A stretch of DNA of 64,000 bases from Luteolibacter sp. Y139 (GCF_038066715.1 NZ_JBBUKT010000004.1:579656-643655), one strand, 5' to 3'; positions 52,501 to 61,128 are shown, numbered from the stretch's first letter. The notes: generated from the letters alone by a model not told the origin. Program-made: numbers and translations.

Positions 52501-53396
52501 ATAACATCGTGGCGAACGGAAATGAATTCGTGGCGGTGGGGCAGTATGGGACGATCGTGCTGTCGCGGAATGGCAGTGCGTGGCAGACGGTGCAGGGCGG
52601 GCGGGATGTGCTTTACAACGGGGTGGCTTGGAATGGCAGCCGGCTGGCTGCGGCGGGCGCGAGCCAAATGCAGTGGTCGCTGGATGGGGTGACGTGGCAA
52701 GCGTCGGCGACGCCCTTTGCAGCGGGTGCGAGCTACGCGCTGACTGATGTGGTGTGGACGGGTTCGCGCTTCCTGGCGATGGGCGTAGGGAGCACGCTGC
52801 TCCAGTGCGGCGCGGATGGTGCGAGCTGGACGAGCATCGGCAACAGCGCGGTGAATCCGGGGGGCGTGACGGGCATCGCGGGCGATGACCAGCTGCTGGT
52901 GGCGGTGGGTAGCGACGGGCAGATCGTGGTGTCGGATGGCCTGAGTGCGGCGGCGGGGGACTATCAGGCGTGGATCGCGGGTGAAGGTGCAGGGAGCGGG
53001 AGTGCTGCGCCGGCGCAGGATGCGAACGGAGATGGGATCGACAATCTGATGGCCTATGTGTTTGGCATTCCGGCGGTGGATGTCGCGACGACGGTGGATC
53101 GTGGAGCGCTGCCGGTGGTGTCGATGGATGGTGAGGCGGGGCCGGTGCTCAGCTTCGAGCTGCGTGAGTCGTATCGACCGGGGATGACGTATGCGGTGGA
53201 GGTTTCGCCGGATCTGGAGGCGGGGTCTTGGATGACGCTGCAGCAGTATTCGGCGGGTTGGGCGACGGGGGCGGGTCGTGCGGTGGTGAGTGAGTCGCCG
53301 CTGGCGGGTGGTGGGGTGCGGGTGACGGTGTCGGGTTTTCCCGGGGTTGGGTTGGGGGGGAGCTGGTTCTTCAGGGTGAGGGCGGTTTTGCCGTGA
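49527..53396 (+). CDS. Giant secreted beta-propeller repeat protein
   Basis: 1289 residues. An N-terminal signal (about 1-28, APAWLGLAAVATADV) is followed by roughly 25 to 30 repeats of about 38-45 residues. Each has a W-x-G-S-x-x-V/F-A-V-G strand, a SPDG(V/I)TWT turn and a short strand. This is the BNR/Ycf48-like pattern, so several stacked propellers are expected. Near the C-terminus AQDANGDGIDNLMAYVFGIP is a dockerin-like calcium loop with the Asn-Leu-Met-Ala-Tyr helix typical of verrucomicrobial secreted proteins. The end is GGSWFFRVRAVLP. It is probably a surface or secreted binding protein. It is monocistronic. Confidence 0.88.
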   Translation: MMKAWTWMKVVVAMAPAWLGLAAVATADVVGNSWRRVDAGDGEQMAAVSWNGPLMVGVGSGGQISTSTDGKSWVKHFHGIQADLKSVVWSGTHYVAVGSSGAMLRSTNGLDWQRVEMPVEYDYKGVTWTGSQFIALDSGFYLSTSADGLVWSRFAVTPVQALSYGIEYYDGATYLRNTFGIARSTDLTTWTQVLALSNNHLPAAVRKCNGRLISVGPSNEIYSSLDGITWTPATLTGVTFPPQDMVDVEWNGSSYVAIGASNRVWRSLDGQSWTTEHSVVDGAKYVKWLNGEFVAGDGVRTVQTSSDGREWTKTRGRTIGTATVWAGSRYIAVGYYGYVATSADFETWSTRDINLYPNLTNVVWTGSFALAAGGAGADGVVLKSTDGVTWTRVGQATFTGTVRLVWTGSQVYAFSSSGVHVSTNGTSWTPITATVASHLDRVKWLRGMFLNVGSTGMIHTSPDGITWTQRVSGTTSALYALGASANEFLVGGNGGVLLGSPDGVTWTPRSFAAVTVSAVEYRFGKWFIATSKGMYESVDGIAWSVVPGVKESTSINANAAELVWTGSELACSGLEAKTADGVSWTQLPMAISAPDFGAVAKGPGGYVAVGSGGAIWQSPDGYAWHAVVSPTTNTLSVVKQGRGLWVAAGASGTIVTSPDGVTWTLRTSGTSNNLLDLACNGLRFAVVGANGTLLTSEDGVSWSVKATGTTTVTIGNVVAMGTTFRALLSGSSYLESPDGVTWTLVTPQPYTDVAFNGSYYVALSSGTGGAYANVSSADGLTWTRYSMGSTTFFTGICWTGSLWVACGQSGAILTSPDGITWTPRTSGATTWIQAVNSNGPRVVAVGHGSTVLYSPDGITWTKGTPPGGFSRDFEDVAWADGRYVAAGGNDASATSTDGITWQSISGTPGSNLTVEKIGTRFVAAGVNFFSTTGTAAWAFAGSPSVLGSIYDMDTNASLLTFAATSDGVHRIQPGTAANSWKSSRVYDCPWLDNIVANGNEFVAVGQYGTIVLSRNGSAWQTVQGGRDVLYNGVAWNGSRLAAAGASQMQWSLDGVTWQASATPFAAGASYALTDVVWTGSRFLAMGVGSTLLQCGADGASWTSIGNSAVNPGGVTGIAGDDQLLVAVGSDGQIVVSDGLSAAAGDYQAWIAGEGAGSGSAAPAQDANGDGIDNLMAYVFGIPAVDVATTVDRGALPVVSMDGEAGPVLSFELRESYRPGMTYAVEVSPDLEAGSWMTLQQYSAGWATGAGRAVVSESPLAGGGVRVTVSGFPGVGLGGSWFFRVRAVLP

Positions 53397-53422
53397 GGAG
53401 GGGGCGGATGTAATCTGGATAC

Positions 53423-53453
53423 GGGGGGACAGGAGTGTCCCCCCTCCTCAGGG
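53423..53453. repeat. Family C hairpin repeat
   Basis: GGGGGACAggagTGTCCCCC followed by CTCCTCAGGG. It lies 27 bases downstream of the stop of the propeller gene, which suits a terminator role. Confidence 0.85.
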
Positions 53454-53467
53454 CTTCGCCGGTTGTT

Positions 53468-54316
53468 CTAACAGGTGTCTCTAACAGATGGGCGTTGCTT
53501 GGACTGGCGGTATTGCCAGGTGGCGGCGAGGGCGAGCCAGAGGATGAAGTAGGTGGAGGCGAGGGTGAGCCAGGTGGTGTGGAAGCGGCGGATGCCGGGC
53601 TTGGAAGCGGTGGCGGGCGGTGGGGTGAGTGTCTGCGATTTTTGGCGGAAGCCGGAGTAGCCGGTTTGCTTGGTGCGGGAGAAGAGGCCTTGCGTGGGCC
53701 GGCCAGCCCAGGCGGCGAGGTGGCCGGCGCTTGATTCGACGCCGAGGCCGACGTAGTCGGGTTCGGCTGCGCGGGTCCACCGCATGCTGGCGTAACTGCG
53801 GTAGGTGGCGGAGTCGATCCAGAGGGCGATCAATACGATCGCTCCGGGGAGTCCGCCCCAGAGCCAGGGCGAAGTGAACCAGCGGCGTGGGGTGCCAGGG
53901 AAGCGGGGAGGTCGGGCGCGGCGGGGAAGGTAGCGGGCGGCGAGTGGTATGAGCCATGCCACGGACCATGCGGTGATCCAGAAGCTGTAGTGGATCCACA
54001 GGTTCTTCTCCTCACGGTCGAACCTGGTCTGGACCGGAGGGAACCAGCTGGTCCGGTCGGAGTATTTGAGATCCCATTTCCGGTGATCCCATCGGTTCGT
54101 CGGGAGGATGGCGGGATAGCGGACGGAGATGGATTCACCGGTGCCGAGGCCCATCCAGCCGCCGCCATGGGAGACGAAGTAGAATCGGGTGGGGCCATTC
54201 CAATTCCACACGTCGCCTCTGCCGCGGGCGTAGGACTGCATCCATGCGCCCGTCCACAAGGCGAGGCCGAAGAGGCCTAACAGGAAGAGGCGGGAGCGAT
54301 ACCAAGGGGGACGCAT
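53468..54316 (-). CDS. Membrane protein, distant relative of the YRWKSFWLG family
   Basis: 282 residues. It starts MRPPWYRSRLFLLGLFGLAL and has spans at about 10-27, 108-125, 150-168 and 245-265. The first 130 residues repeat the layout of the small family (span, external region with HGGGWMGLG, WFPPVQTRFD, then a second span). A second, similar span-external-span unit follows, so it may be a fused duplication. The WFPP motif is shared with the 46433 and 48709 proteins. Its TAG stop is in a CTAACAG motif, and a second copy lies 15 bases away. Function unknown. Confidence 0.68.
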   Translation of the reverse strand: MRPPWYRSRLFLLGLFGLALWTGAWMQSYARGRGDVWNWNGPTRFYFVSHGGGWMGLGTGESISVRYPAILPTNRWDHRKWDLKYSDRTSWFPPVQTRFDREEKNLWIHYSFWITAWSVAWLIPLAARYLPRRARPPRFPGTPRRWFTSPWLWGGLPGAIVLIALWIDSATYRSYASMRWTRAAEPDYVGLGVESSAGHLAAWAGRPTQGLFSRTKQTGYSGFRQKSQTLTPPPATASKPGIRRFHTTWLTLASTYFILWLALAATWQYRQSKQRPSVRDTC

Positions 54317-54332
54317 GGAGGGGCTATGTCAT

Positions 54333-54923
54333 CTATTTCCTGGGCTCGGGATCGGGTGGGACCGGGCGGGGTTCCTTCAGATCATCGGTTCCGAGCTTTT
54401 CACCGTTTTGACCTTCTGGTGCGTCTCCGGCGATGGCTTTCAGTTCTTCGCGGGAGACTTCTTCGACCATGTAATCGATCCGATAGTTGCCGCCGTCGAT
54501 GTGGCGCACGATGGTGGTCGCATTCGGCGTATAGGTTTCCTCGTGCTGATCGACGTTTTCGGTGAGGTCGAGACCCCGAGAGGAAGAGGGATTGCGCCAC
54601 TTTCCAAAGCGAACGGTGCAATGATTGCTGTTTCCTCCAAAGAGAGATGAGCGGTAGGTGAGGAGGAAGCATTTCGAGGCGGCGTCGAGATCGAACACGG
54701 CCCTGCTGGTGTGGAGTTCCACCTTGTCCAACTTGGTCTGGGTGATTTTCACCGTGACGATCAAGCGCTTGGTTTTGTCTTCGGGGAGCTTCGGGACCCA
54801 CTTGGTGATGCCGAGGTCTTCGGCGGTGACCGGGGCATCCGAGTCAATCTCGGGTGCGGCGTGGGTGGGGGCGATGAGGCTGCCAGCGGAGAGGCAGAGG
54901 CAGGCGAGGAGAGATGGTTTCAT
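54333..54923 (-). CDS. Exported protein, unknown
   Basis: About 196 residues from ATG at 54923, which begins a signal peptide (MKPSLLACLCLSAGSLIAPT; then HAAPE). An 18-codon upstream extension is possible but weakens the signal. The mature protein is beta-rich (RLIVTVKITQTKLDKVELHT; TIVRHIDGGNYRIDYM) and ends in a Pro/Glu/Asp-rich tail. No family is recognised. The gene ends 17 bases after the start of the 53468 gene on the same strand and may lie upstream of it in one transcript. Confidence 0.7.
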   Translation of the reverse strand: MKPSLLACLCLSAGSLIAPTHAAPEIDSDAPVTAEDLGITKWVPKLPEDKTKRLIVTVKITQTKLDKVELHTSRAVFDLDAASKCFLLTYRSSLFGGNSNHCTVRFGKWRNPSSSRGLDLTENVDQHEETYTPNATTIVRHIDGGNYRIDYMVEEVSREELKAIAGDAPEGQNGEKLGTDDLKEPRPVPPDPEPRK

Positions 54924-55053
54924 GGCAGATGGCTGGGACGGGTGGCTTCCGATGTTTATTCGGATGGATTGCCCCATGGGATAATGCCGGAGCCTCGAGG
55001 GTTTATCTGTGGGGAGGAGATGTGGATCGGGGTAAATTGGGGTGAATCGGGGG

Positions 55054-55200
55054 CCTCACGATGCGGCTTGTTGCCGCTGAAGTGCGACGGTTATAGACCG
55101 CCGCTACATTTGTTTGGTTTGCGGAGCGGGTGATGGAGGCGGAGCGGCGGTTTTGTTAGAGAGTGCGCTCCGCCGGAAGGACGCAGTCCTTCCGCTACGA
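55054..55200. repeat. Family D repeat followed by family B hairpin
   Basis: Family D (55054-55110) is slightly degenerate. Family B (55171-55200) has the standard GGAAGGACgcaGTCCTTCC stem. Its leader contains TTTTGTTAGAGAG where other copies have TTTTTGGCGGAG. Confidence 0.8.
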
Positions 55201-55226
55201 AGAAGGGAGGCGTGATGATGCGATGA

Positions 55227-56555
55227 TCACTGGCGGGTGATGGCGGGCTTTTGGGTCAGGAGCTGCCAGTCGTAGAGCCAGGTGGTGGCATTCCGTTTCG
55301 CGAGGGGGTCGGTGATGGAGTCGATGGCGCGGCGGGAGCCTTCGGGGTCATTGTGCTGCTGAAGGTAGACTTGGGAGAGCTCGGCGAAGCCGCGCTCGCG
55401 GTGCCAGTCGCCTGCGGGGAGGGATTCGAGCCATTCCCGTCCGGCGTCCGGATCCTCCGCGAGGTAGCTGGTGACGGCGTGATGATAGAGATCGGTGGTC
55501 TCCGCACGAGGTGGCAAGGTGAGGGCCCATTCGGCGAAGGCCTTGGGATCTTGCTGGGCGGATTCACCAAGGTTTTCGGAGAGGGATTTTTCGAGGGAGT
55601 TCCATTCGCCGGCTTCGATGACGTGATCGATGGCGTCGAGAAACGCGGGTGAATCCGCACGCATTTGGGAGAGGATGGACTTGGCTGCCTCGCCACGATC
55701 GGACTCGGGGACCTGCGCCCATTCTTTGGCGAATTGATCGCGGTCCATCGCGCGAAGCGAGAATGACCAGGCGGTCATCGCCTGGATGCGATCGATGCCG
55801 GGTGGAGCGCTGCTCCATTGGCTGCGAAGATCGGAGGGGACTCCCGAGCTCTCTTGATTGGAATAGACCAGATAGGCCATCTGGAGCCAGCGGGTGGCTT
55901 GTTCGGGATTGCCGCTGGAGGCGAGTTTCTTCAGCAGTGCCTCGCGCTCTGCGGGCGTTGCGCGGTTGGCTGTAGTCATCGCGGAAAAGATCGCGATTTC
56001 CTGCAGGCTGGGAGGCAACTCGCCGAGCATGGAAGCGACGAGCATGCTGTCCTTGCGGGCGACGGTGGTGACCCACTGACGGCGGAGGAGCTGGGCGCCG
56101 GGGCCGAGTTTTCCTGAGGAGAGGATCTTCCATGCTTCCAGCGGGCGCTCGGCGAAGGCCTTCGCAAAGGCGTCGCCGAGTGGGTGACGCGCGCTGTGGG
56201 TGATGAGTTCGTCTTCCGAGTCCCACGGTTCGGCGAGAGCGGCTTCGAGGGCGCCTTGCAAATCCACTTCCGACCATTTCTCGAGCAGCGCGAGCTGGAG
56301 CTCGATGAGCTGCTTATTCGACATGGACCGGGATGCGAGAGCGGTCCAGGCGCGCCTGAACTCAGCGACCCTGCCGCCGTCCGGTGAGAGCGATGTCTTC
56401 CTTGTGGCGGTGGCAAGGGCGTCTGCGTCCGGGGCACCGGTGGTGGTGGCGGTGGGTTTCGCCTGGCTGGAAAAGAGGCCGGGAGCGGAGATGACCAGTG
56501 CCATGCCGAGGCCTGCCGCGATGAGGTGGGTCAGGGTCTTGGGCAGGGCTTTCAT
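55227..56555 (-). CDS. Membrane-anchored helical-repeat protein B, copy 1
   Basis: 442 residues. It starts MKALPKTLTHLIAAGLGMAL (signal or anchor), then a Thr/Ala-rich linker to about residue 55. The remainder is alpha-helical with recurrent blocks such as RHPLGDAFAKAFAERPLEAW, GEAAKSILSQMR, and the C-terminal LPAGDWHRERGFAELSQVYL and AIDSITDPLAKRNATTWLYD. It is closely related to copy 2 at 58094 (same length class, same order of blocks). Its ATG overlaps the stop of the copy-1 A gene by 4 bases (ATGA). No catalytic motif is visible. The pair could be a scaffold or a sigma/anti-sigma accessory; this is speculation. Confidence 0.8.
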   Translation of the reverse strand: MKALPKTLTHLIAAGLGMALVISAPGLFSSQAKPTATTTGAPDADALATATRKTSLSPDGGRVAEFRRAWTALASRSMSNKQLIELQLALLEKWSEVDLQGALEAALAEPWDSEDELITHSARHPLGDAFAKAFAERPLEAWKILSSGKLGPGAQLLRRQWVTTVARKDSMLVASMLGELPPSLQEIAIFSAMTTANRATPAEREALLKKLASSGNPEQATRWLQMAYLVYSNQESSGVPSDLRSQWSSAPPGIDRIQAMTAWSFSLRAMDRDQFAKEWAQVPESDRGEAAKSILSQMRADSPAFLDAIDHVIEAGEWNSLEKSLSENLGESAQQDPKAFAEWALTLPPRAETTDLYHHAVTSYLAEDPDAGREWLESLPAGDWHRERGFAELSQVYLQQHNDPEGSRRAIDSITDPLAKRNATTWLYDWQLLTQKPAITRQ

Positions 56556-58045
56556 CGGTTTTCGGCGATGCGCTTTTGAAGGCCGGGATCGGTGACTTCG
56601 GTGCGGAGTTGTGCGGCGAGCTTGAGATCGGTGAGTTGGACGGCGCGGGCGAGCGAGTAGAGACCCATCTCGCGATCGAGGCCGGGCGGGAGCTCGCGGA
56701 CCCAGGTGAGGAAGTCCTCGTTCAAGGTGTTAGAATTGGTGAAGGAGCGGATGTTCCATGCATCCAGGCGCTGTTCCCATCGCTCGGGGGTATCGGCGGG
56801 GACCAGCTGCAAGGCTTCGAGGAAGCGCTGGGGTTCGACGTTGGTGAAGTAGGTGCGGGTGGTCTTGAGGAGGACCGTGTATTGCACGTCCGGGGGCAGG
56901 TCCTTGAGGAGCTGCATGGCGTGTGCGGGGTCTTCCTCGGCGAGGCTGCCGAAGACGAGATCTCGCAAGGCATCCGGTGAAGCGGCGGCGAGTTCAGGCG
57001 TGGCGGCGGCGACGGACTGATAGATTTCCTCCGCGGTGGCCTGGCCGTGGCGGAAGGAGTAGTTCCAATCGCGCGGGTCCGACATGAGCTTGGAGACGTC
57101 ATTGCGGAGCAGCTGATCCATGGCGGCATCCTTGTCCAGGCGGCTCATGTACTGCAGGCGATCCGCGAGCGGGAGCGCGGGATCCTGTGCGAGGGATTCG
57201 CGAAGCGAGGGATTTTCGGCGAGTGACTGCCGGAACTTCTCCGGGAGTGAAGGGTCATTCTCCAAGCTGACGATCCACTTCGCGGCTTCGGGGGTTTTCC
57301 CGCCGAATGCCAGCAGCATGAAGGGGTCATTTTCCTCAAGGGCGACTTGCAGGAGTTCGGCCTTTTTTTCCAGAGGCCATTGGCCGGTGGCGAGTTCCCG
57401 GACACGGACCCACTGTTGCGGTGGGACGCGCTCCCTGAGGCTGGCGAAGGCGGAGGTATCGCCGGCCTTTGCGATGGCGTTCGCCGTGAGGTTGATGACG
57501 AGGTTATCGAGCTGCCCGGCGGAGCCGATGGCCTTCAAGAGGGAGGTGGGGCCTCGATCGTTGAGGACATTCGAGATGGCGAATGTGGCGCGAGCCCGGA
57601 GTAATTTCAGACGATTGGGATCATCGCCTGCCCACTGGAAGAGTGCGGCGGGATCGGCGACGAGCCAGTGATACATCAGCGCGATCAGCTTCTGCGAGCG
57701 GGGTGTCTCCGGTGCTTCGTCGGGCGACCATCCCTTCATGGCTTCTTCCAATGCGGCGGCGAAGTCCGCGGGTGGCGTCATGTCGCGGATGGCGGCGGCG
57801 AGGGAATCCCTGAAGTCCTGCTGCTTCTTCTTTTCCGCGGTGAGCTTCTGATCCGGGCTGGTGAGTTCGCCGAGGATTTCATCCACGCTGCGCTCGGCGG
57901 CGGGGGCGCGTTGGGAGGCCTTGGTGGGGGCTGCGGGTGATGGTGGGGCCGGTGGCTTGTTGAATTGGGAGAGCAGCAGGCAGCCGCCGGCGAAGGCGAG
58001 GGCATGGGTGGCGACACTCAGGGGAAGACGAGATCGCGGGATCAT
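56552..58045 (-). CDS. Membrane-anchored helical-repeat protein A, copy 1
   Basis: About 497 residues from ATG at 58045, preferred over a TTG at 58081. The N-terminus (MIPRSRLPLSVATHALAFAG) gives a signal/anchor, followed by a Pro/Ala-rich linker. Conserved blocks with copy 2 are RSVDEILGELTSPD, FRDS..AAIRDMTPPADFAA, KLIALMYHW.VADPAALF.WA, and the nearly identical end ERWEQRLDAWNIRSFTNSN and LPPGLDREMGLYSLARAVQL. The middle third is much more divergent. The gap of 48 bases after the copy-2 B gene suggests one four-gene transcript. Function is unknown. Confidence 0.8.
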   Translation of the reverse strand: MIPRSRLPLSVATHALAFAGGCLLLSQFNKPPAPPSPAAPTKASQRAPAAERSVDEILGELTSPDQKLTAEKKKQQDFRDSLAAAIRDMTPPADFAAALEEAMKGWSPDEAPETPRSQKLIALMYHWLVADPAALFQWAGDDPNRLKLLRARATFAISNVLNDRGPTSLLKAIGSAGQLDNLVINLTANAIAKAGDTSAFASLRERVPPQQWVRVRELATGQWPLEKKAELLQVALEENDPFMLLAFGGKTPEAAKWIVSLENDPSLPEKFRQSLAENPSLRESLAQDPALPLADRLQYMSRLDKDAAMDQLLRNDVSKLMSDPRDWNYSFRHGQATAEEIYQSVAAATPELAAASPDALRDLVFGSLAEEDPAHAMQLLKDLPPDVQYTVLLKTTRTYFTNVEPQRFLEALQLVPADTPERWEQRLDAWNIRSFTNSNTLNEDFLTWVRELPPGLDREMGLYSLARAVQLTDLKLAAQLRTEVTDPGLQKRIAENR

Positions 58046-58093
58046 GAGGGTCCGTTGTCGCCGATGGTTTAACTTCGGCAAGGGGGCGATCTG

Positions 58094-59446
58094 TCATTGC
58101 CGGGTGATGGGGCGATTCGTCAGGAGCTGCCAATCGTAGAGATAGGTGGTGGCGATTTGTTTCGCGACGGGGTCGGTGATGGAGTCGATGGCGCGGCGGG
58201 AGCCCTCGGGGTCATTGCGACGCCAGAGGTGGGTCTGGGAGAGCTCGATGAAGCCGCGCTCGCGGTGCCAGTCGCCTGCGGGGAGGGATTCTAACAGGGT
58301 GCGGCCTTGGTCGGGATCGGATACGAGGTAGCCTTGGATGGCGCTGTGGAAGAGATCGGTGGCTTCTTCGCGGGCGGGAAGCTTGAGCGCCCAGTCGGCG
58401 ACGGACTTCGGATCGGTGCCGGGTTGGCTTGGGTCGAGGGCGGGGATCTTGTGAGCGACGCCTTTTTCCAAGTAGGCCCATTCGCCGGCTTCGATGGCCT
58501 GGTCGACGACCTCGAGGAGGAGGGGGAATCTTCCCTGGAGCTGGGAGAGGATGGACTTGGCGGCTTCGCCGCGGGAGGACTCGGGAACGTTTGCCCACTC
58601 GGTAGCGAATTGTTCGCGGGTGACGCCGCGCAAGGAAGAGGCCCAGGCGGTGATGGCGATGGCGCGATCGCTGCCGGCGGGAGCGTCGACCCAGCGGGCG
58701 CGGAGGTCGGCGGTTTCGCCGATGGGGCCGTTGAATTGGTAGAAGGCGGTCTGGAGCCAATTGGTGGACTGGGTGAGATCGCCGCTGGTGGAGATCTTCT
58801 TGAGCATGGCGTCGCGCTCTTCCGGTTTGTTCTGCGGGACCTGACGCATGGACTCGACGATGGCGAGTCCGCGCAGGCTGTTTGGAAGCTCGGGGAGCAT
58901 GGAGATGACGAGGGAGGCATCCTTGCGAGAGACGGCGTAGACCCAACCGCGGCGGAGGAGCTGGGCGCCTGGGCCGAGCTTGTCGCTGGAGAGGACTTTC
59001 CATGCGTCCAGTGGATGCTCAGCGAAGGCCTTGGCAAAGGCATCGCCGAGGGGATGGCCGCTGCGATTTCCGTAGGGGCTGCCGTAGGAATTTTCCCAGC
59101 TGTCCCATGCTTCGCCGAGGGCGGCTTCCATGGCGCCCTGGAGGTCCACTTCGGCCCATTCTTCTAACAGCTTTCGCTGAAGCGCCCTGAGCTTGGGCGT
59201 GGGCAGCTTCTGTGATCCGAGGGCGGCCCAGGCGCGCCTGAACTCGGCGGCGCGGCCACCTGAGGGAGCGGTGGTGCCGGCCTTGCGCGTGGCGGCGTCC
59301 TTGTTGTCGCCGTTGGCTGATGTCGTGGTGGATGTATTGTTCGCTGCTTGGTCCTTGTTAGAGAGGAGGCCGGGCGTGGTGACGGCGAGGGCCATGCCGA
59401 TGCCGACGGCGGCGAGGTGGGTGAGCGTCTTGGGGAGGGCTTTCAT
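58094..59446 (-). CDS. Membrane-anchored helical-repeat protein B, copy 2
   Basis: 450 residues. ATG at 59446 is chosen because it gives MKALPKTLTHLAAVGIGMAL, the same start as copy 1; the longer frame back to 59653 reads inside the upstream gene. It shares with copy 1 the blocks WAEVDLQGAMEAALGEAWDS, RSGHPLGDAFAKAFAEHPLD, SSRGEAAKSILSQLQG and GDWHRERGFIELSQTHLWRR. The ATG overlaps the upstream stop by one base (TGATG). Same uncertainty about function as copy 1. Confidence 0.8.
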   Translation of the reverse strand: MKALPKTLTHLAAVGIGMALAVTTPGLLSNKDQAANNTSTTTSANGDNKDAATRKAGTTAPSGGRAAEFRRAWAALGSQKLPTPKLRALQRKLLEEWAEVDLQGAMEAALGEAWDSWENSYGSPYGNRSGHPLGDAFAKAFAEHPLDAWKVLSSDKLGPGAQLLRRGWVYAVSRKDASLVISMLPELPNSLRGLAIVESMRQVPQNKPEERDAMLKKISTSGDLTQSTNWLQTAFYQFNGPIGETADLRARWVDAPAGSDRAIAITAWASSLRGVTREQFATEWANVPESSRGEAAKSILSQLQGRFPLLLEVVDQAIEAGEWAYLEKGVAHKIPALDPSQPGTDPKSVADWALKLPAREEATDLFHSAIQGYLVSDPDQGRTLLESLPAGDWHRERGFIELSQTHLWRRNDPEGSRRAIDSITDPVAKQIATTYLYDWQLLTNRPITRQ

Positions 59447-60939
59447 CAGCGGTGGTCGGCGATGCGTTTCTGGAGCTGGGGATCGGTGACTTCGCTGCGG
59501 AGTTGGGCGGCGAGCTTGAGATCGGTGAGTTGGACGGCGCGGGCGAGGGAGTAGAGGCCCATCTCGCGATCGAGGCCGGGCGGGAGGTTGCGGACCCAGG
59601 CGAGGAAGTCTTCGTTGAGGCGATTGGAATTGGTGAAGGAGCGGAGGTTCCATGCATCGAGCCGCTGTTCCCAGAGCTCCGGGGTATCGGAGGGGACTTG
59701 CTGGAGTGCGGCGAGGAAGTGATCCGGCTCGACGTCATTGAAGAAGGTGCGGGCGGCGGTGAGCATGGTCTGATGCTGCTCGCTTTCGGGGAGGTCCTTG
59801 AGGAGGGCCATGGCCTTGGCGGGATCTTCCTCGGCGAGATTCTGGAAGACGAGGGAGCGCAGGGTTTCCGGAGAGGCGGAGGCGAGTTCCGGGGTGCCGG
59901 CGGCGATGGACTGATAGACTTCCTCCGCGGTGATCTCGCCGCGACGGAAGGCGAAGCCGAGGTCCTGCGGAGCGGACATGAGGCGCATGACATCGCCGCG
60001 GAGCAGGCGATCCGTTGCGATCTTCTGATCGGGGGTATCGATATACGTGAGGCGATCTTCGAGAGAGGTCTGTGGATTCTCGTAGAGGAGCTGGCGGATG
60101 CCGCGGTCGGCGAGGAAGGCTTTCCGGAAGTCCTCGGGGAGCGAGGTGTCACTGGCGAGGCCGGTGAGCCACGCTGCAGTCTCGGGATCGCGTCGGGCCA
60201 GGGGTGTGAGCATGGCGGGCGAGTTTTCCTCGATGGCCATTTTCAAGAGGTCGTCTTTCTTTTCGACGGGCCATTGGCCGACGGTGAGTTGGCGGATGTT
60301 CTGCCACAACTGTGGGTTCACCTTTTCCTTCATGCTCTTGAACGCGGCCAGATCGCCGGTCATCGCGATCTGGGTGGCGGTCAGGTTCATGATGTAGTTA
60401 TTGAGCGGGCCTCCGAAGCCGATGGCTGGCAGAAGGGCGGTGGCGCCGTGGTCCTGAAGCACTTCCTGAATGGCAACGGTGGCATGCTCAGGGATGGCGA
60501 GAACGCGAGCCGGGTCCTGGGCCGCCCACTTGAAGAGAGCGGCAGGGTCGGCGACCATCCAGTGATACATGAGGGCAATGAGCTTCGTGGATCGCGGGGC
60601 GTCTGGCGGCAGGCCCTTGCGTGCGGCGAGCTCTTCCTCCACGGCCGCGGCGAAGTCGGCGGGCGGAGTCATGTCGCGGATGGCGGCTTTCACGGAGTCC
60701 CGGAAGTCCTGGAGCTTCTTTGCCTCCGGGGTGAGCTTCTTCTTATCGGGGCTGGTGAGTTCGCCGAGGATTTCATCGACGCTGCGCTCGGGAGCAATCG
60801 AGCGTTGAGAGGCTTTCGATGAGGCTGTGGGTGGCGGTGGGGCGGGTGGTTTGTTGAATTGGGAGAGCAGCAGCCATCCGCCGGCGACGGCGAGGGTGTG
60901 GGTGGCGATGGTCAGGGAGAGACTAGATCGCGGGATCAT
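59446..60939 (-). CDS. Membrane-anchored helical-repeat protein A, copy 2
   Basis: About 497 residues from ATG at 60939 (TTG at 60975 is possible). It begins MIPRSSLSLTIATHTLAVAG and aligns over its whole length with copy 1, best at the two ends. It is the first gene of the four-gene operon A2-B2-A1-B1. A shared upstream segment (AACTTCGGCAAGGGGG and following bases) precedes both A genes at about 58070 and 60965, showing that the duplication unit included the leader. The promoter should lie between 60976 and about 61080. Confidence 0.82.
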   Translation of the reverse strand: MIPRSSLSLTIATHTLAVAGGWLLLSQFNKPPAPPPPTASSKASQRSIAPERSVDEILGELTSPDKKKLTPEAKKLQDFRDSVKAAIRDMTPPADFAAAVEEELAARKGLPPDAPRSTKLIALMYHWMVADPAALFKWAAQDPARVLAIPEHATVAIQEVLQDHGATALLPAIGFGGPLNNYIMNLTATQIAMTGDLAAFKSMKEKVNPQLWQNIRQLTVGQWPVEKKDDLLKMAIEENSPAMLTPLARRDPETAAWLTGLASDTSLPEDFRKAFLADRGIRQLLYENPQTSLEDRLTYIDTPDQKIATDRLLRGDVMRLMSAPQDLGFAFRRGEITAEEVYQSIAAGTPELASASPETLRSLVFQNLAEEDPAKAMALLKDLPESEQHQTMLTAARTFFNDVEPDHFLAALQQVPSDTPELWEQRLDAWNLRSFTNSNRLNEDFLAWVRNLPPGLDREMGLYSLARAVQLTDLKLAAQLRSEVTDPQLQKRIADHR

Positions 60940-61128
60940 GAGGGTTCGTTGTCGCGGATGGGTTAACTTCGGCAAGGGGGGGATTTGTCATTGGGGCAAC
61001 GAATGGGAAGGGGCTGACCCCTCACTTCGTTCGCGTTTTTTCCGTTCTTTGTTTGCGGCGGGTGGCAGAGGAAAAGAGGGGCTTCATTTCGTCACAATAA
61101 ACCGCTGGTCTTAACGGGATTCGTCGTT

